Source: Dehalococcoidia bacterium (GTDB taxonomy: Bacteria > Chloroflexota > Dehalococcoidia > SHYB01 > SHYL01). Taken from it: DNA of 43,327 bases. The DNA is taken from contig SHYL01000006.1 of NCBI GenBank assembly GCA_009692825.1, positions 1 through 43,327 of the forward strand, in the 5' to 3' direction. Under the pieces are notes generated by a model. That model had not been told where the DNA came from and searched no databases. It saw only the letters and a list, made by a program, of their open reading frames with translations. Positions 8,294 through 17,173 of the stretch are shown in pieces. Positions within the stretch are counted from its first letter, which is position 1, and every line of letters begins with the position of its first letter. Both the position numbers and the translations under genes were made by a program.

Positions 8294-8715
8294 GTCGATA
8301 GCCGCTCTTCCTGATCCATGTTCATATGAGACGAGCATGATGTGGGCGTTCTTCTTGAGGAAAGAACTCGTCCTGAAGCCAGCGACCAGTGCCTCTTTCC
8401 TATAGTTTATGATGTTCAGCACGAGCCTTTCTTCGCTGCATAGCTGCCCCGGGAGAGGCGTTTCACGGGCGTCGACTTCAACTCCACACCTGCTTCTGCA
8501 AAGTCGGGTGTTGATTCGTTGTCGGGATTGATGCCGTAGTAATAACGTTCGAGTAGGTGAGCAAATGAACCTCGCGTATGCCCGCCGATGCCGGTATCGA
8601 GCATTTCGTCTGGGATAGCTTTCATGCCAGGTGTCAGCCTAAGAGTAGTTCCGATGAGGCATTGGCCATAACGCTCAATGTCTTTCAACCTGGTTTGCTC
8701 GTAAAGTGTCGACAT
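8294..8715 (-). pseudogene. Sau3AI/MutH-type restriction endonuclease N-terminal fragment, frameshifted
   Basis: MSTLYEQTRLKDIERYGQCLIGTTL...SFAHLLERYYYGINPDNESTPDFAEAGVELKSTPVKRL...; re-reading one base near 8427-8433 gives AAKERLVLNIINY, the family motif, followed by SSFLKKNAHIMLVSYEH. Confidence 0.75.
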
Positions 8716-8877
8716 ATCCGGGGATTCTATCAGAAAAATATCTGCCTGAATCGTCCGATTTTGGGAAGTTCGTCAATGCCTGAAGTGTCCGACGATTTTT
8801 AACAGTTGAGCAATGTTGTGGACAAAGGTGAACTTGGAGGAGCGGTATGATCTGCCGATAACTATGTTGGACGCTGT

Positions 8878-9309
8878 CTATGTGGCTGTTGCAAAAACAG
8901 CTTTTGCCTTCTGGGACCACCACAGCTTCTGAGATGGATTTACGCCTACAAGACGGCATTTCTCTTTTAGCGACTGCCAGAAAGCAAGAGTATGGCCGAT
9001 CTGGTTTTTTATCATGTGCATATACATGTGTACCATCTCGTGCAAGAGCACTTCGGGAAATTCCTTATAGTGCGCAAAGTCGGTGTACAGCGTAATGTGC
9101 TTTGTACGGTGATCATAGTAGGCGAGAGACTTTGACCTGCGCCTTACGTGGCGGAATCTGAAACGGCTCTTAGTAATAGGCCGACGTTTGCCACGAACAT
9201 GGAGCGGCGGCTCATCAGGCAACTCATTAGAAAAAGCAAGCGCATTAAACTCCTTATACAGGCTGAAGGCCATTTGCTTATAAAATTGGTCTTTTTCAGA
9301 GTCCGGCAC
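8878..9309 (-). CDS. SprT-like domain zinc metalloprotease-like protein
   Basis: LLHEMVHMYMH metal-binding helix, GHTLAFWQSLKEKC downstream. Confidence 0.82.
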   Translation of the reverse strand: MPDSEKDQFYKQMAFSLYKEFNALAFSNELPDEPPLHVRGKRRPITKSRFRFRHVRRRSKSLAYYDHRTKHITLYTDFAHYKEFPEVLLHEMVHMYMHMIKNQIGHTLAFWQSLKEKCRLVGVNPSQKLWWSQKAKAVFATAT

Positions 9310-9578
9310 TAACGTTTCTTCTGCTCAAGATTTACTATCGTCGCGCCAAAGGAGCCCTCCCATTCATAACCAAGACGATAACTGTTAACCAACGGGTGAC
9401 CTGAGAGATGTGCCCAGACTGCCTTCCTCACACGCCCGCCACCTTTGCCGTGGATCACCCTCACCTGCCAGAGGTCGGCCATGAAAGCGTCGTCCAGATA
9501 TTCATCAAGCTTGTTAACGGCATCATCAACGGTGAGGTGCCTTAGAAATAATTCCCGTGGTACGGATAGCCGTTTCAA
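9309..9578 (-). CDS. Smr (MutS2 C-terminal-like) domain protein
   Basis: LFLRHLTVDDAVNKLDEYLDDAF...VRVIHGKGGGRVRKAVWAHL. Confidence 0.88.
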   Translation of the reverse strand: MKRLSVPRELFLRHLTVDDAVNKLDEYLDDAFMADLWQVRVIHGKGGGRVRKAVWAHLSGHPLVNSYRLGYEWEGSFGATIVNLEQKKR

Positions 9579-9580
9579 AA

Positions 9581-9934
9581 TTATTCTTCCGAACTGGAGC
9601 CGCCCATTTCAGCAGGCATCTCTCCGCCTTCCATGCGCTCCACCATCGTATTGAACTCAGTGCCCAGATCTTCGCCGCCCTTTGACTGCATTTTGCGGGC
9701 AAGCTTCGCCAGGCTGCGCGGGTCATCCTGATCGACGCCTTCCATCTTCCGCTGCATATTGTCGTAATCGTCATCAAGGCTTTGATTCCGTCCATGGACG
9801 ACCGCGAAAGAGGAGATTATCTTGTCGACCGATTCACTGCCGCAGTGCTTACAAACAGGCTTTTTGAGAGTGCTGCGCATCAGTATGGCGGACACCTTCC
9901 TGCACTGCTTGCATCGGTACTCGTAAATAGGCAT
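9581..9934 (-). CDS. FmdB-family zinc-ribbon protein
   Basis: MPIYEYRCKQCRKVSAILMRSTLKKPVCKHCGSESVDKIIS. Confidence 0.88.
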   Translation of the reverse strand: MPIYEYRCKQCRKVSAILMRSTLKKPVCKHCGSESVDKIISSFAVVHGRNQSLDDDYDNMQRKMEGVDQDDPRSLAKLARKMQSKGGEDLGTEFNTMVERMEGGEMPAEMGGSSSEE

Positions 9935-9938
9935 AAGA

Positions 9939-10308
9939 CTATCCTACCACGGCATTTTGGATGCTATCTATGCGTCGAACCTCATCCCTGGAGTTAACTT
10001 CGATCGCCACAACATCGATACGCCAGTCCGAAGACTCGATACCCTTGTCCTGAAGATACGTTTGCGCAGCTTTTACCATCTTCGGTTGCTTTATCGAACC
10101 GATGCTCTCTTCAGGCGTGCCAAAGGCTCGCCTTTTTTGTTCTGACCTCAACAAAAACAAGCTGATAATCATCCTTTGCAACTATATCTATTTCGCCGTA
10201 TCTGCACCTGTAGTTCGTAGAAACTATTTCACATCCCTTATCTTTAAGGAATTTAACAGCTGTGGATTCTCCGAAATCACCCAGCTTCTTACGGGCGTTA
10301 GTCTTCAA
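9939..10308 (-). pseudogene. yraN: YraN/UPF0102 endonuclease-like protein with a frameshift
   Basis: Frame 1 LGDFGESTAVKFLKDKGCEIVSTNYRCRYGEIDIVAKDDYQLVFVEVRTKK, frame 2 RAFGTPEESIGSIKQPKMVKAAQTYLQDKGIESSDWRIDVVAIEV; shift at an A6 run (minus strand), near 10129-10140. Confidence 0.85.
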
Positions 10309-10963
10309 ACTTAGGCCTCATTAGGATTTCACTGGCTGGGAAAAATGTTTTCCTGTGTATCTCACAAACGCCGATTTGGTAGATCCGCTGCATGTGCTCC
10401 GCTGTGGCGTAACCCTTGTGCTGTGCGAAGCCATATTCAGGATAGCGCTTGTCCATTTCAGTCATTATCTCGTCACGCGCCACCTTGGCTATCACGGAAG
10501 CGGCCGCGATGCTAAGGCAGAGGGTATCGCCATCAGGCACGGCCGTATGTGGAAGGCCTATACCTCTCAGCTTCACGTTATCAGTCAGGACATAGGCGGG
10601 TTTCAAAGCCAGACTTCTAATGGAGCGTACAGTTGCCAGCATAGTGGCTTTCGCAATACCCATCCTATCAATCTCTGAGACAGAGACTATGCCTATACCG
10701 AACGCTAGAGAATCGCGGCGTATCATCGGAGCCAGAATGGCTCGTTTCGCGGCACTAAGCAGCTTGCTGTCGCGCACATCATCAAACCAATCCAATCGCA
10801 CGCTGGGTAGAATGACAGCCCCTGCCATCACCGGCCCTGCCAACGGTCCGCGTCCCACTTCATCCACGCCCGCTATGACAGCATATCCCTGGGATATAAG
10901 CGTCTCTTCCCGCGCATATGTAGGTATTCGTTTGACTGGCGCGCGCTTCTGTTTTTTGGACAT
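10298..10963 (-). CDS. rnhB: Ribonuclease HII
   Basis: VIAGVDEVGRGPLAGPVMAGAVIL...DSKLLSAAKR...SVIAKVARDEIM. Confidence 0.95.
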   Translation of the reverse strand: MSKKQKRAPVKRIPTYAREETLISQGYAVIAGVDEVGRGPLAGPVMAGAVILPSVRLDWFDDVRDSKLLSAAKRAILAPMIRRDSLAFGIGIVSVSEIDRMGIAKATMLATVRSIRSLALKPAYVLTDNVKLRGIGLPHTAVPDGDTLCLSIAAASVIAKVARDEIMTEMDKRYPEYGFAQHKGYATAEHMQRIYQIGVCEIHRKTFFPASEILMRPKFED

Positions 10964-11100
10964 TAAGAATCTCTTATCTGGAGAAGAAAGATAATTTCCT
11001 ATATGTTACCGCGCTCATTGTTTTGAAAAATAGGTCGTAACGCCTTATTTCTATGACTTTTGGTTGCTATAATAAAAGTGAACCTGATTAAAGGACAAAT

Positions 11101-11439
11101 ATGCCATCTCACAGGATAGCTTCCAGACAAGCAGAACTAGCACGCAAGAAGCGCAAGCACCATGATGCGCATCCCGAAGGGGAAGCTTTGCAAGCAAGTG
11201 CTGGAACCACATCTGAACCTACCGTAGCCACAGCTCCAGTCCCAGAAGAGGTACGTGCAAGGCCGTCTCTTATGTCATCATACAGAGCTGTCTCAACGCC
11301 CGACTCGGCTAAAAAGACGACTGTACGCAGTATTTCGACTGCACAAGCCGAATACTTCAGCGCGGATATAAGACGCCTGCTGGTAACGATAAGCATCTGC
11401 GCCGTACTCCTGGTAATACTAACCTTCGTTTTACGGTAA
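11101..11439 (+). CDS. Hypothetical 112-aa protein, basic N-terminus, single C-terminal TM helix
   Basis: Open frame ending ADIRRLLVTISICAVLLVILTFVLR; located just before uvrC. Confidence 0.65.
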   Translation: MPSHRIASRQAELARKKRKHHDAHPEGEALQASAGTTSEPTVATAPVPEEVRARPSLMSSYRAVSTPDSAKKTTVRSISTAQAEYFSADIRRLLVTISICAVLLVILTFVLR

Positions 11440-11502
11440 TAAATTCCAATAACTATTTCAGTTCCTACGCCGCATCAGTGATAAACTTTCACTACTAGCA
11501 CT

Positions 11503-13371
11503 ATGGAAACACACCTCCTCGAAGAACGACTAAAAAACGCTCCAACTTCACCGGGCGTTTATCTGATGAAAAATGAATCAGGCGTCGTTCTTTACGTGGG
11601 TAAAGCATCAAACCTCAGAAACCGGATACGCAGCTATTTCGGCTCACCCTGGAGCATGATAGATAAAGTTCAACGGCTCACCGCCCGCATAGACGATTTT
11701 GAGTTCATGGTCACCCACTCCGAGCAGGAGGCGCTGCTTCTTGAAAACAGCATGATCAAGAAGCACAAGCCCAAGTACAACGTACGCCTCAAGGACGATA
11801 AGACATATCCGTACATGAAGATCAGCCTCCAGGAAGATTTCCCGCGCGTTGAATTTACACGGCGTATCGAGAAGGACGGCGCAAAGTATTACGGCCCGTT
11901 TGCCAGCGCTAGCTCCCTGCGAAAGACGATGGATGCACTGAAAAAGCTGTTCCCATACCGATCATGCAACCGTGTTATCACCGGCAAGGACGCGCGTCCT
12001 TGTTTGGACTATTACATCCACAGATGCGTAGGCCCGTGCATAGGCGCCGCGTCTACAGGCGAATACCGCCAGGTCATCGATCAGGTCGTCAAGTTCATGG
12101 AGGGGAAAGACGAAGATGTCCTGACAGAGCTGAAAGCGAAGATGGAAGACTCCGCAGAAAAGCTCGAGTTTGAGCGAAGCGCCGTTTTACGTGACCAGAT
12201 TACCTCCATACAGCGCGTGACCGAGCGGCAGCGCATATCGATGGTCAACAAGCAGATGGATGCTGATGTCATAGCGCTTGCCCGGCGCAAGGATATAGCC
12301 TGGGCCGAGGTGTTCTTCATACGCCAGGGTAAGGTAATCGGAAGGGATAACTTCCTGCTCGAAGGCACCGCTGACGAAACCGATTCCAGCGTGTTATCCA
12401 GCTTCCTAAAGCAGTTCTATTCTTCCGCGTCTTACATCCCTGCTGAAATACTCCTGCCAGTAGAGCCGGAAGAATCAGAGTTAATCAGTGAGTGGCTCCA
12501 AAGCAAACGTGAAAAGAATGTCGAAGTATTAGTCCCTGAACGAGGCGATAAGAAGCAACTTATAGAGATGGTCGCCCAGAATGCGGAGCAGGGGCTGAAA
12601 GAGAAACTGATAAAGGAATCAGCCGACCAGGATTCGCTTGGCAAAGCGATGGACGAGTTGAGGGAGCAGCTGAATTTACCTCGTCTGCCAAAACGTATGG
12701 AGTGTTACGACATATCAAATATTCAGGGCACAAACTCCGTAGCCAGCATGGTGGTTTTCGAAAACGGCCAGCCTAAAAAGGCTCACTACCGTCGCTTCAA
12801 AATAAAAACGGTTGAAGGCGCAAACGATTTCGCTTCCATGCAAGAGGTACTCAGGCGCAGGTTCGCCAGATTCAATAAGGATACGATCGTGTCCAGCAGC
12901 GACACTGAAACGCTCGACAGCCAGAAGAAAGAGGCGGCATGGAAAATCGTGCCGGACCTTGTGCTCATAGACGGCGGCAAAGGCCAGCTTAATGCGGCGC
13001 TGGAGGTCTTCCTGGAGATGGGATTGAAGGATGTCCCGCTCGCGAGCCTTGCAAAGCAGTTCGAGGAGCTCTACGTGCCGGATAACACAGAACCTATCAT
13101 CCTGGACCGCAAGTCGCCTGCGCTATACATGGTCCAGCGTCTTCGCGATGAAGCACACAGGTTTGCTATATCCTTCCACAGGGACCGTCGGTCCACAGGC
13201 GCATACGAAAGCCAGATGGATTCGATTCCAGGCATTGGCCCTAGGCGCAAGCGCGCGTTGCTGCGCAAGTTCGGCTCGCTCGAAGGGATCCGCGAAGCGT
13301 CCGTAACAGATATAGCAGCGACTCCTGGTATGACCACCACGACCGCACAGAAACTGAAGCAGATGCTATAG
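11503..13371 (+). CDS. uvrC: Excinuclease ABC subunit C
   Basis: GIY-YIG (SPGVYLMKNESGVVLYVGKASNLRNRIRSYF), ECYDISNIQGTNSVASMVVFENGQPKKAHYRRFKIK, C-terminal HhH. Confidence 0.97.
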   Translation: METHLLEERLKNAPTSPGVYLMKNESGVVLYVGKASNLRNRIRSYFGSPWSMIDKVQRLTARIDDFEFMVTHSEQEALLLENSMIKKHKPKYNVRLKDDKTYPYMKISLQEDFPRVEFTRRIEKDGAKYYGPFASASSLRKTMDALKKLFPYRSCNRVITGKDARPCLDYYIHRCVGPCIGAASTGEYRQVIDQVVKFMEGKDEDVLTELKAKMEDSAEKLEFERSAVLRDQITSIQRVTERQRISMVNKQMDADVIALARRKDIAWAEVFFIRQGKVIGRDNFLLEGTADETDSSVLSSFLKQFYSSASYIPAEILLPVEPEESELISEWLQSKREKNVEVLVPERGDKKQLIEMVAQNAEQGLKEKLIKESADQDSLGKAMDELREQLNLPRLPKRMECYDISNIQGTNSVASMVVFENGQPKKAHYRRFKIKTVEGANDFASMQEVLRRRFARFNKDTIVSSSDTETLDSQKKEAAWKIVPDLVLIDGGKGQLNAALEVFLEMGLKDVPLASLAKQFEELYVPDNTEPIILDRKSPALYMVQRLRDEAHRFAISFHRDRRSTGAYESQMDSIPGIGPRRKRALLRKFGSLEGIREASVTDIAATPGMTTTTAQKLKQML

Positions 13372-13377
13372 GCAGGC

Positions 13378-14508
13378 ATGACCAATCTCGACCCTGAACG
13401 CCAGAAAAAGGCGAAGGAACTCTCCAGGATCAATCACCGTCTTTACTGGCTGGACATGGCCATCGGCCTCGGCGCGATGCTGCTGCTTGTGCTTACTGAC
13501 CTATCCCTGAATCTACGAGCGGCTTTGGATGTCAACCGCTGGCTCCAAATTCCGGCGTATGCGGCTGTCGTGTTTGGCAGCATTATGGTTCTGACGTTCC
13601 CGCTTACCGTGTACAGCGGATACATTTTCCCGAAGAGGTTCGGCCTGTCCCCGCAATCGCTTAAGTCATGGTTATGGGACAGAATCAAGGGCGGACTGCT
13701 CGGCGCAATCATTGGGCTGCCAATCTTGCTCCTGGTCTATTACCTGCTGGCAAACTTTCCGGGCACATGGTGGCTCTTCGCATGGGGCGCCATAGTAGCG
13801 GTAAGCGTACTGATGGCTATAATCCTTCCCGTTTTCCTCATACGGGTGTTCTTCAAATTGAAACCGCTGAATGATCAGGAATTAAATAACAGGATTAACT
13901 CTCTGGCTGACAAAACCGGAGCAAGAGTAAAAGGCGTATTCACCATCGATTACAGCTCCAAAAGCACAGGCGCTAATGCGTTCGTGGCCGGCCTTGGTGG
14001 CACGCGGCGCATCGTATTAACCGATACGATGATCCAGCAATATACGCCGCAGGAAATCGAGGTGGTGCTTGCTCATGAGCTTGGCCATCACGTCCATTGG
14101 GACGTCCCCAAAGGAATACTCATCACCTCATTGCTGACGCTTGTTGAGTTATATCTTGCATACTTATTTCTGAAATGGGTCATTCCGCATACAAATTTCT
14201 CAGGCATAGATGACGTTGCAGCGTTGCCTTTGCTTGCGATTGTCTTTGGGACAGTTGCGTTTATATCGAGGCCCGCGCTTAACTGGAACAGTCGTCGCAT
14301 CGAAGCGGACGCGGACCGATTTTCGATAGCTGTCACGCGAGATCTGCCGTCCTTTGAGAGCGCAATGGTACGCCTCACAGACCAGAATCTATCCGACGCG
14401 GAGCCCAGTGCCTGGGAAAAAGCTTTGTTTTACAGCCACCCGCCGTTTCCGGAACGCGTGCGCCTGGCCAGAGCGACTATGTCGAAGCTTGGCGCTTCTT
14501 CTAACTGA
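13378..14508 (+). CDS. M48-family membrane metalloprotease
   Basis: VVLAHELGHHVHWD (HEXXH) with flanking TM helices; ADADRF. Confidence 0.9.
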   Translation: MTNLDPERQKKAKELSRINHRLYWLDMAIGLGAMLLLVLTDLSLNLRAALDVNRWLQIPAYAAVVFGSIMVLTFPLTVYSGYIFPKRFGLSPQSLKSWLWDRIKGGLLGAIIGLPILLLVYYLLANFPGTWWLFAWGAIVAVSVLMAIILPVFLIRVFFKLKPLNDQELNNRINSLADKTGARVKGVFTIDYSSKSTGANAFVAGLGGTRRIVLTDTMIQQYTPQEIEVVLAHELGHHVHWDVPKGILITSLLTLVELYLAYLFLKWVIPHTNFSGIDDVAALPLLAIVFGTVAFISRPALNWNSRRIEADADRFSIAVTRDLPSFESAMVRLTDQNLSDAEPSAWEKALFYSHPPFPERVRLARATMSKLGASSN

Positions 14509-15133
14509 TGACTGCCCTACGACTGCTGCTAGTACGTCACGGACAGACGCCATATAACCGCGATCTAAAACTACAGGGTAAAAACGACGAAGACCTCACG
14601 CCTTTGGGAATCAGCCAGGCTACCGCCGCTGCACAAGCACTCAAAAAGGAAAGCCCTGCAGCGATATATTCCAGCCCTTCAAAGCGAACATTGCAAACTG
14701 CCCACTTTATATCCTCCGTGCATAAAATTACTCCTATAACAAATCTAGGGCTAGCAGAGATGAATACCGGGCTGTTGGACGGCCTGACTTATGCGGGAAT
14801 AGCTGAAAAGTTCCCGGAATTCGCAAAGCTTTTGGAATCCGATCCAATAAAAGCCGTTCCTCCGTCAGGAGAATCACTGCCACATCTTCACCAGAGATGC
14901 TGGATGCAATCGGTGAAATTGCGCAAATTCACACGGAAGGGACAGTGTTATTGGTAAGCCACTCATTCTCTATTGCGTCGATAATATGCAAAGCAATCAA
15001 CCTGCCTCTATCTTCTTTTCGAAGCCTGCGTATAGATTTAGGAAGCATTACAGAGCTTTCGCTGTACGATAACGTAGCGATACTCTCGCGATTAAACGAC
15101 ACCAACCATTTGAACGGACTTAAAGCCAAATGA
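14508..15133 (+). pseudogene. Histidine phosphatase (phosphoglycerate mutase-like) with a frameshift
   Basis: LLLVRHGQTPYNRDLKLQGKNDEDLTPLG...YSSPSKRTLQTAHFI...PPSGESLPHLHQR, then another frame MLDAIGEIAQIHTEGTVLLVSHSFSIASII; shift near 14893-14900. Confidence 0.85.
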
Positions 15134-16551
15134 ATCCACTCGAAAAACACATAAAGTCTTCCCTTGAGCAAAATGGTTTTGCGGGCATAGAAAGACTTCT
15201 TCTTGTAGGCGTATCCGGCGGCCCGGACTCCGTGTGCCTTCTGCACGCTTTGCACGCCATCGCGAAAGATTCAGGCTTGCGAATCCATGTTGCGCACCTT
15301 AATCATGGCCTACGCGGTAAAGAGTCCAAGGCGGACGCTAATTTCGTACAGTCGCTCGCAAAAACACTTGGATTGCCGTCCACAATCAGGCTTGCCGACA
15401 CGCTGGCATTTAAAAAGGCTTACAAACTCACAACCGAGCAGGCTGCTCGCGAGCTCAGGTATCGTTTCTTCTACGCCCTTGCGAAAGAGCTAAAAGCAGA
15501 TGCAGTCGTGCTCGGGCATACCGCAGACGATCAGGCCGAAACAGTCCTTATGCACATGATCCGTGGCGCAGGTCTAAAAGGCATAGGCGGCATGTCGGAA
15601 ATGTCAGACTGGCGTATGAAGAGCAGCACACCTGCAATTACTATTCTGCGCCCTCTACTGCATATCACTCGAAAAGAGACGCACGACTACTGCGATAAGT
15701 TGAAGCTGGACCCGAGAACAGATTCTTCCAACCAATCGCTGGAATTCTGGCGCAACCGTATACGACTGCAGTTGATGCCGGAGCTAAGGAAACACAACCC
15801 CGAAATTGTTAGCTCGCTTCGACGCCTGGCAACTTTGGCGAGAGAAGGCAATGACTTTATCAACGTTGCGGCCCAAAATGTAATCAACTCGTTGGGCAGT
15901 GCGAGCGGGAATGGAATAGCGTTTCGCACCGACCGATTTCAACAGGTACATAAAACCGTTCAAGGCGCCGCTGTACGGATGGCAATAAAAACCGTCTCAG
16001 GCAGTCTTGATGATATTGAAGAGACCCACGTAGATGCTGTTTTGAGCCTCTTGAACGCCAGAGCCGGGTCAGGAGCCAATATCAGCCTCGGAATGCATGC
16101 TGTGCGCCTTTACAACGAGCTATGGCTAGGTTCAGGCGAACCTCCGTCGCCCTGGCCGCCGCTCAAGAAGTCATATGTCATCAAAGTGCCGGGCACAACT
16201 AGGGCGGGTCCATGGGATGTATTAGCGGAATCGTCAGGCCTAAAGAGCATCCGTAACGGCCATGATCGCATGCAGGTAAGCCTGCGAAAAGATGCGCTCA
16301 AAGGCAAACTAACCCTACGCCCATGGGGAGCTGGCGACATGATCGTCCCGCTGGGCATGAAGGGGCACAAGAAGTTGCAGGATGTCTTCGTCGACGAAAA
16401 AGTCCCTCGCCACTGGCGTAAAAATATCCCGGTATTATGCGATGACGATAAGGTATTATGGGTGACGGGCTTCAAAACAAGCGAGGAAGCTAAAACTACG
16501 AAAGAAACTAGGGAAGTCATAACGATATCCCTCCAGAAATCAGGACGGTAA
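15130..16551 (+). CDS. tilS: tRNA(Ile)-lysidine synthetase
   Basis: VGVSGGPDSVCLLHAL PP-loop; HLNHGLRGKESKADANFV; HTADDQAETVLMHMIRGAGLKGIGGM. Confidence 0.95.
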   Translation: MNPLEKHIKSSLEQNGFAGIERLLLVGVSGGPDSVCLLHALHAIAKDSGLRIHVAHLNHGLRGKESKADANFVQSLAKTLGLPSTIRLADTLAFKKAYKLTTEQAARELRYRFFYALAKELKADAVVLGHTADDQAETVLMHMIRGAGLKGIGGMSEMSDWRMKSSTPAITILRPLLHITRKETHDYCDKLKLDPRTDSSNQSLEFWRNRIRLQLMPELRKHNPEIVSSLRRLATLAREGNDFINVAAQNVINSLGSASGNGIAFRTDRFQQVHKTVQGAAVRMAIKTVSGSLDDIEETHVDAVLSLLNARAGSGANISLGMHAVRLYNELWLGSGEPPSPWPPLKKSYVIKVPGTTRAGPWDVLAESSGLKSIRNGHDRMQVSLRKDALKGKLTLRPWGAGDMIVPLGMKGHKKLQDVFVDEKVPRHWRKNIPVLCDDDKVLWVTGFKTSEEAKTTKETREVITISLQKSGR

Positions 16552-16562
16552 AAGAGATTAAT

Positions 16563-17162
16563 ATGCCTCCTACACTAAAAATAGGCGAAGTAATAGAATC
16601 GACTACCACCACCTTCTCGGCGCAGTGCAAGCTGCACCAGCCGCCACCGTTCGGTTCATTCGTAGTTAGCGGTGGGGACATCACGACGATAGCGGTCGTC
16701 TCGCGGGTAGAGACGAAAAGCGTAGATCCAGGACGTTTGCCGATGGCATTAGGTGATGATTTATCAAATCAAGACGATGTCTACAAAAACAACCCACATC
16801 TTGACCAGCTGCTGCGCACCGATTTCCATGCGCTTATCGTTGGACATAAGGCCCGCAACATATGGCATCAGACCTTACCACCAACCCCTCCTAAGCTCCA
16901 CAGCTTTGTTTTCGTGTGCGCTGAGGTCGACGTTAAAGCATTTACATCAAACCTGGATTTCCTCAAGACTATTTTGAACGCTGGAATCCCAGCCACTGAC
17001 GCTCTCCTTGCAGCCATGCTTAATTACTCCTCATCAACCCAAAGCGACAGGGATGCTTTTCTATTCAACTCTGGTAAAAAACTGGCTTCGTTGCTTCCGA
17101 GGGAAGTATCCAGACTCACATCCATTCTTAAACAACTTACAGCAAACGCTTCTCCGGTCTGA
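16563..17162 (+). CDS. Uncharacterised protein, possible HAS-barrel-like N-terminus, upstream of herA-like gene
   Basis: GEVIESTTTTFSAQCKLHQPPPFGSFVVSG...ITTIAVVSRVETKSVDPGR; co-directional and adjacent to the HerA-like gene. Confidence 0.6.
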   Translation: MPPTLKIGEVIESTTTTFSAQCKLHQPPPFGSFVVSGGDITTIAVVSRVETKSVDPGRLPMALGDDLSNQDDVYKNNPHLDQLLRTDFHALIVGHKARNIWHQTLPPTPPKLHSFVFVCAEVDVKAFTSNLDFLKTILNAGIPATDALLAAMLNYSSSTQSDRDAFLFNSGKKLASLLPREVSRLTSILKQLTANASPV

Positions 17163-17173
17163 GACAGAAGTGG

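Noticed and set aside
8675-8959. 94-aa minus-strand ORF between the nuclease remnant and the SprT-like gene
   Set aside because: Overlaps the real start of the SprT-like gene's 3' end in another frame and shows no domain-like sequence.
10129-10140. dnaX-like A AAA AAG slippery site in yraN as programmed -1 frameshifting
   Set aside because: The heptamer is in frame, but -1 slippage leads to GEPLARLKRASVR* and a quick stop; the YraN frame needs +1 or -2.
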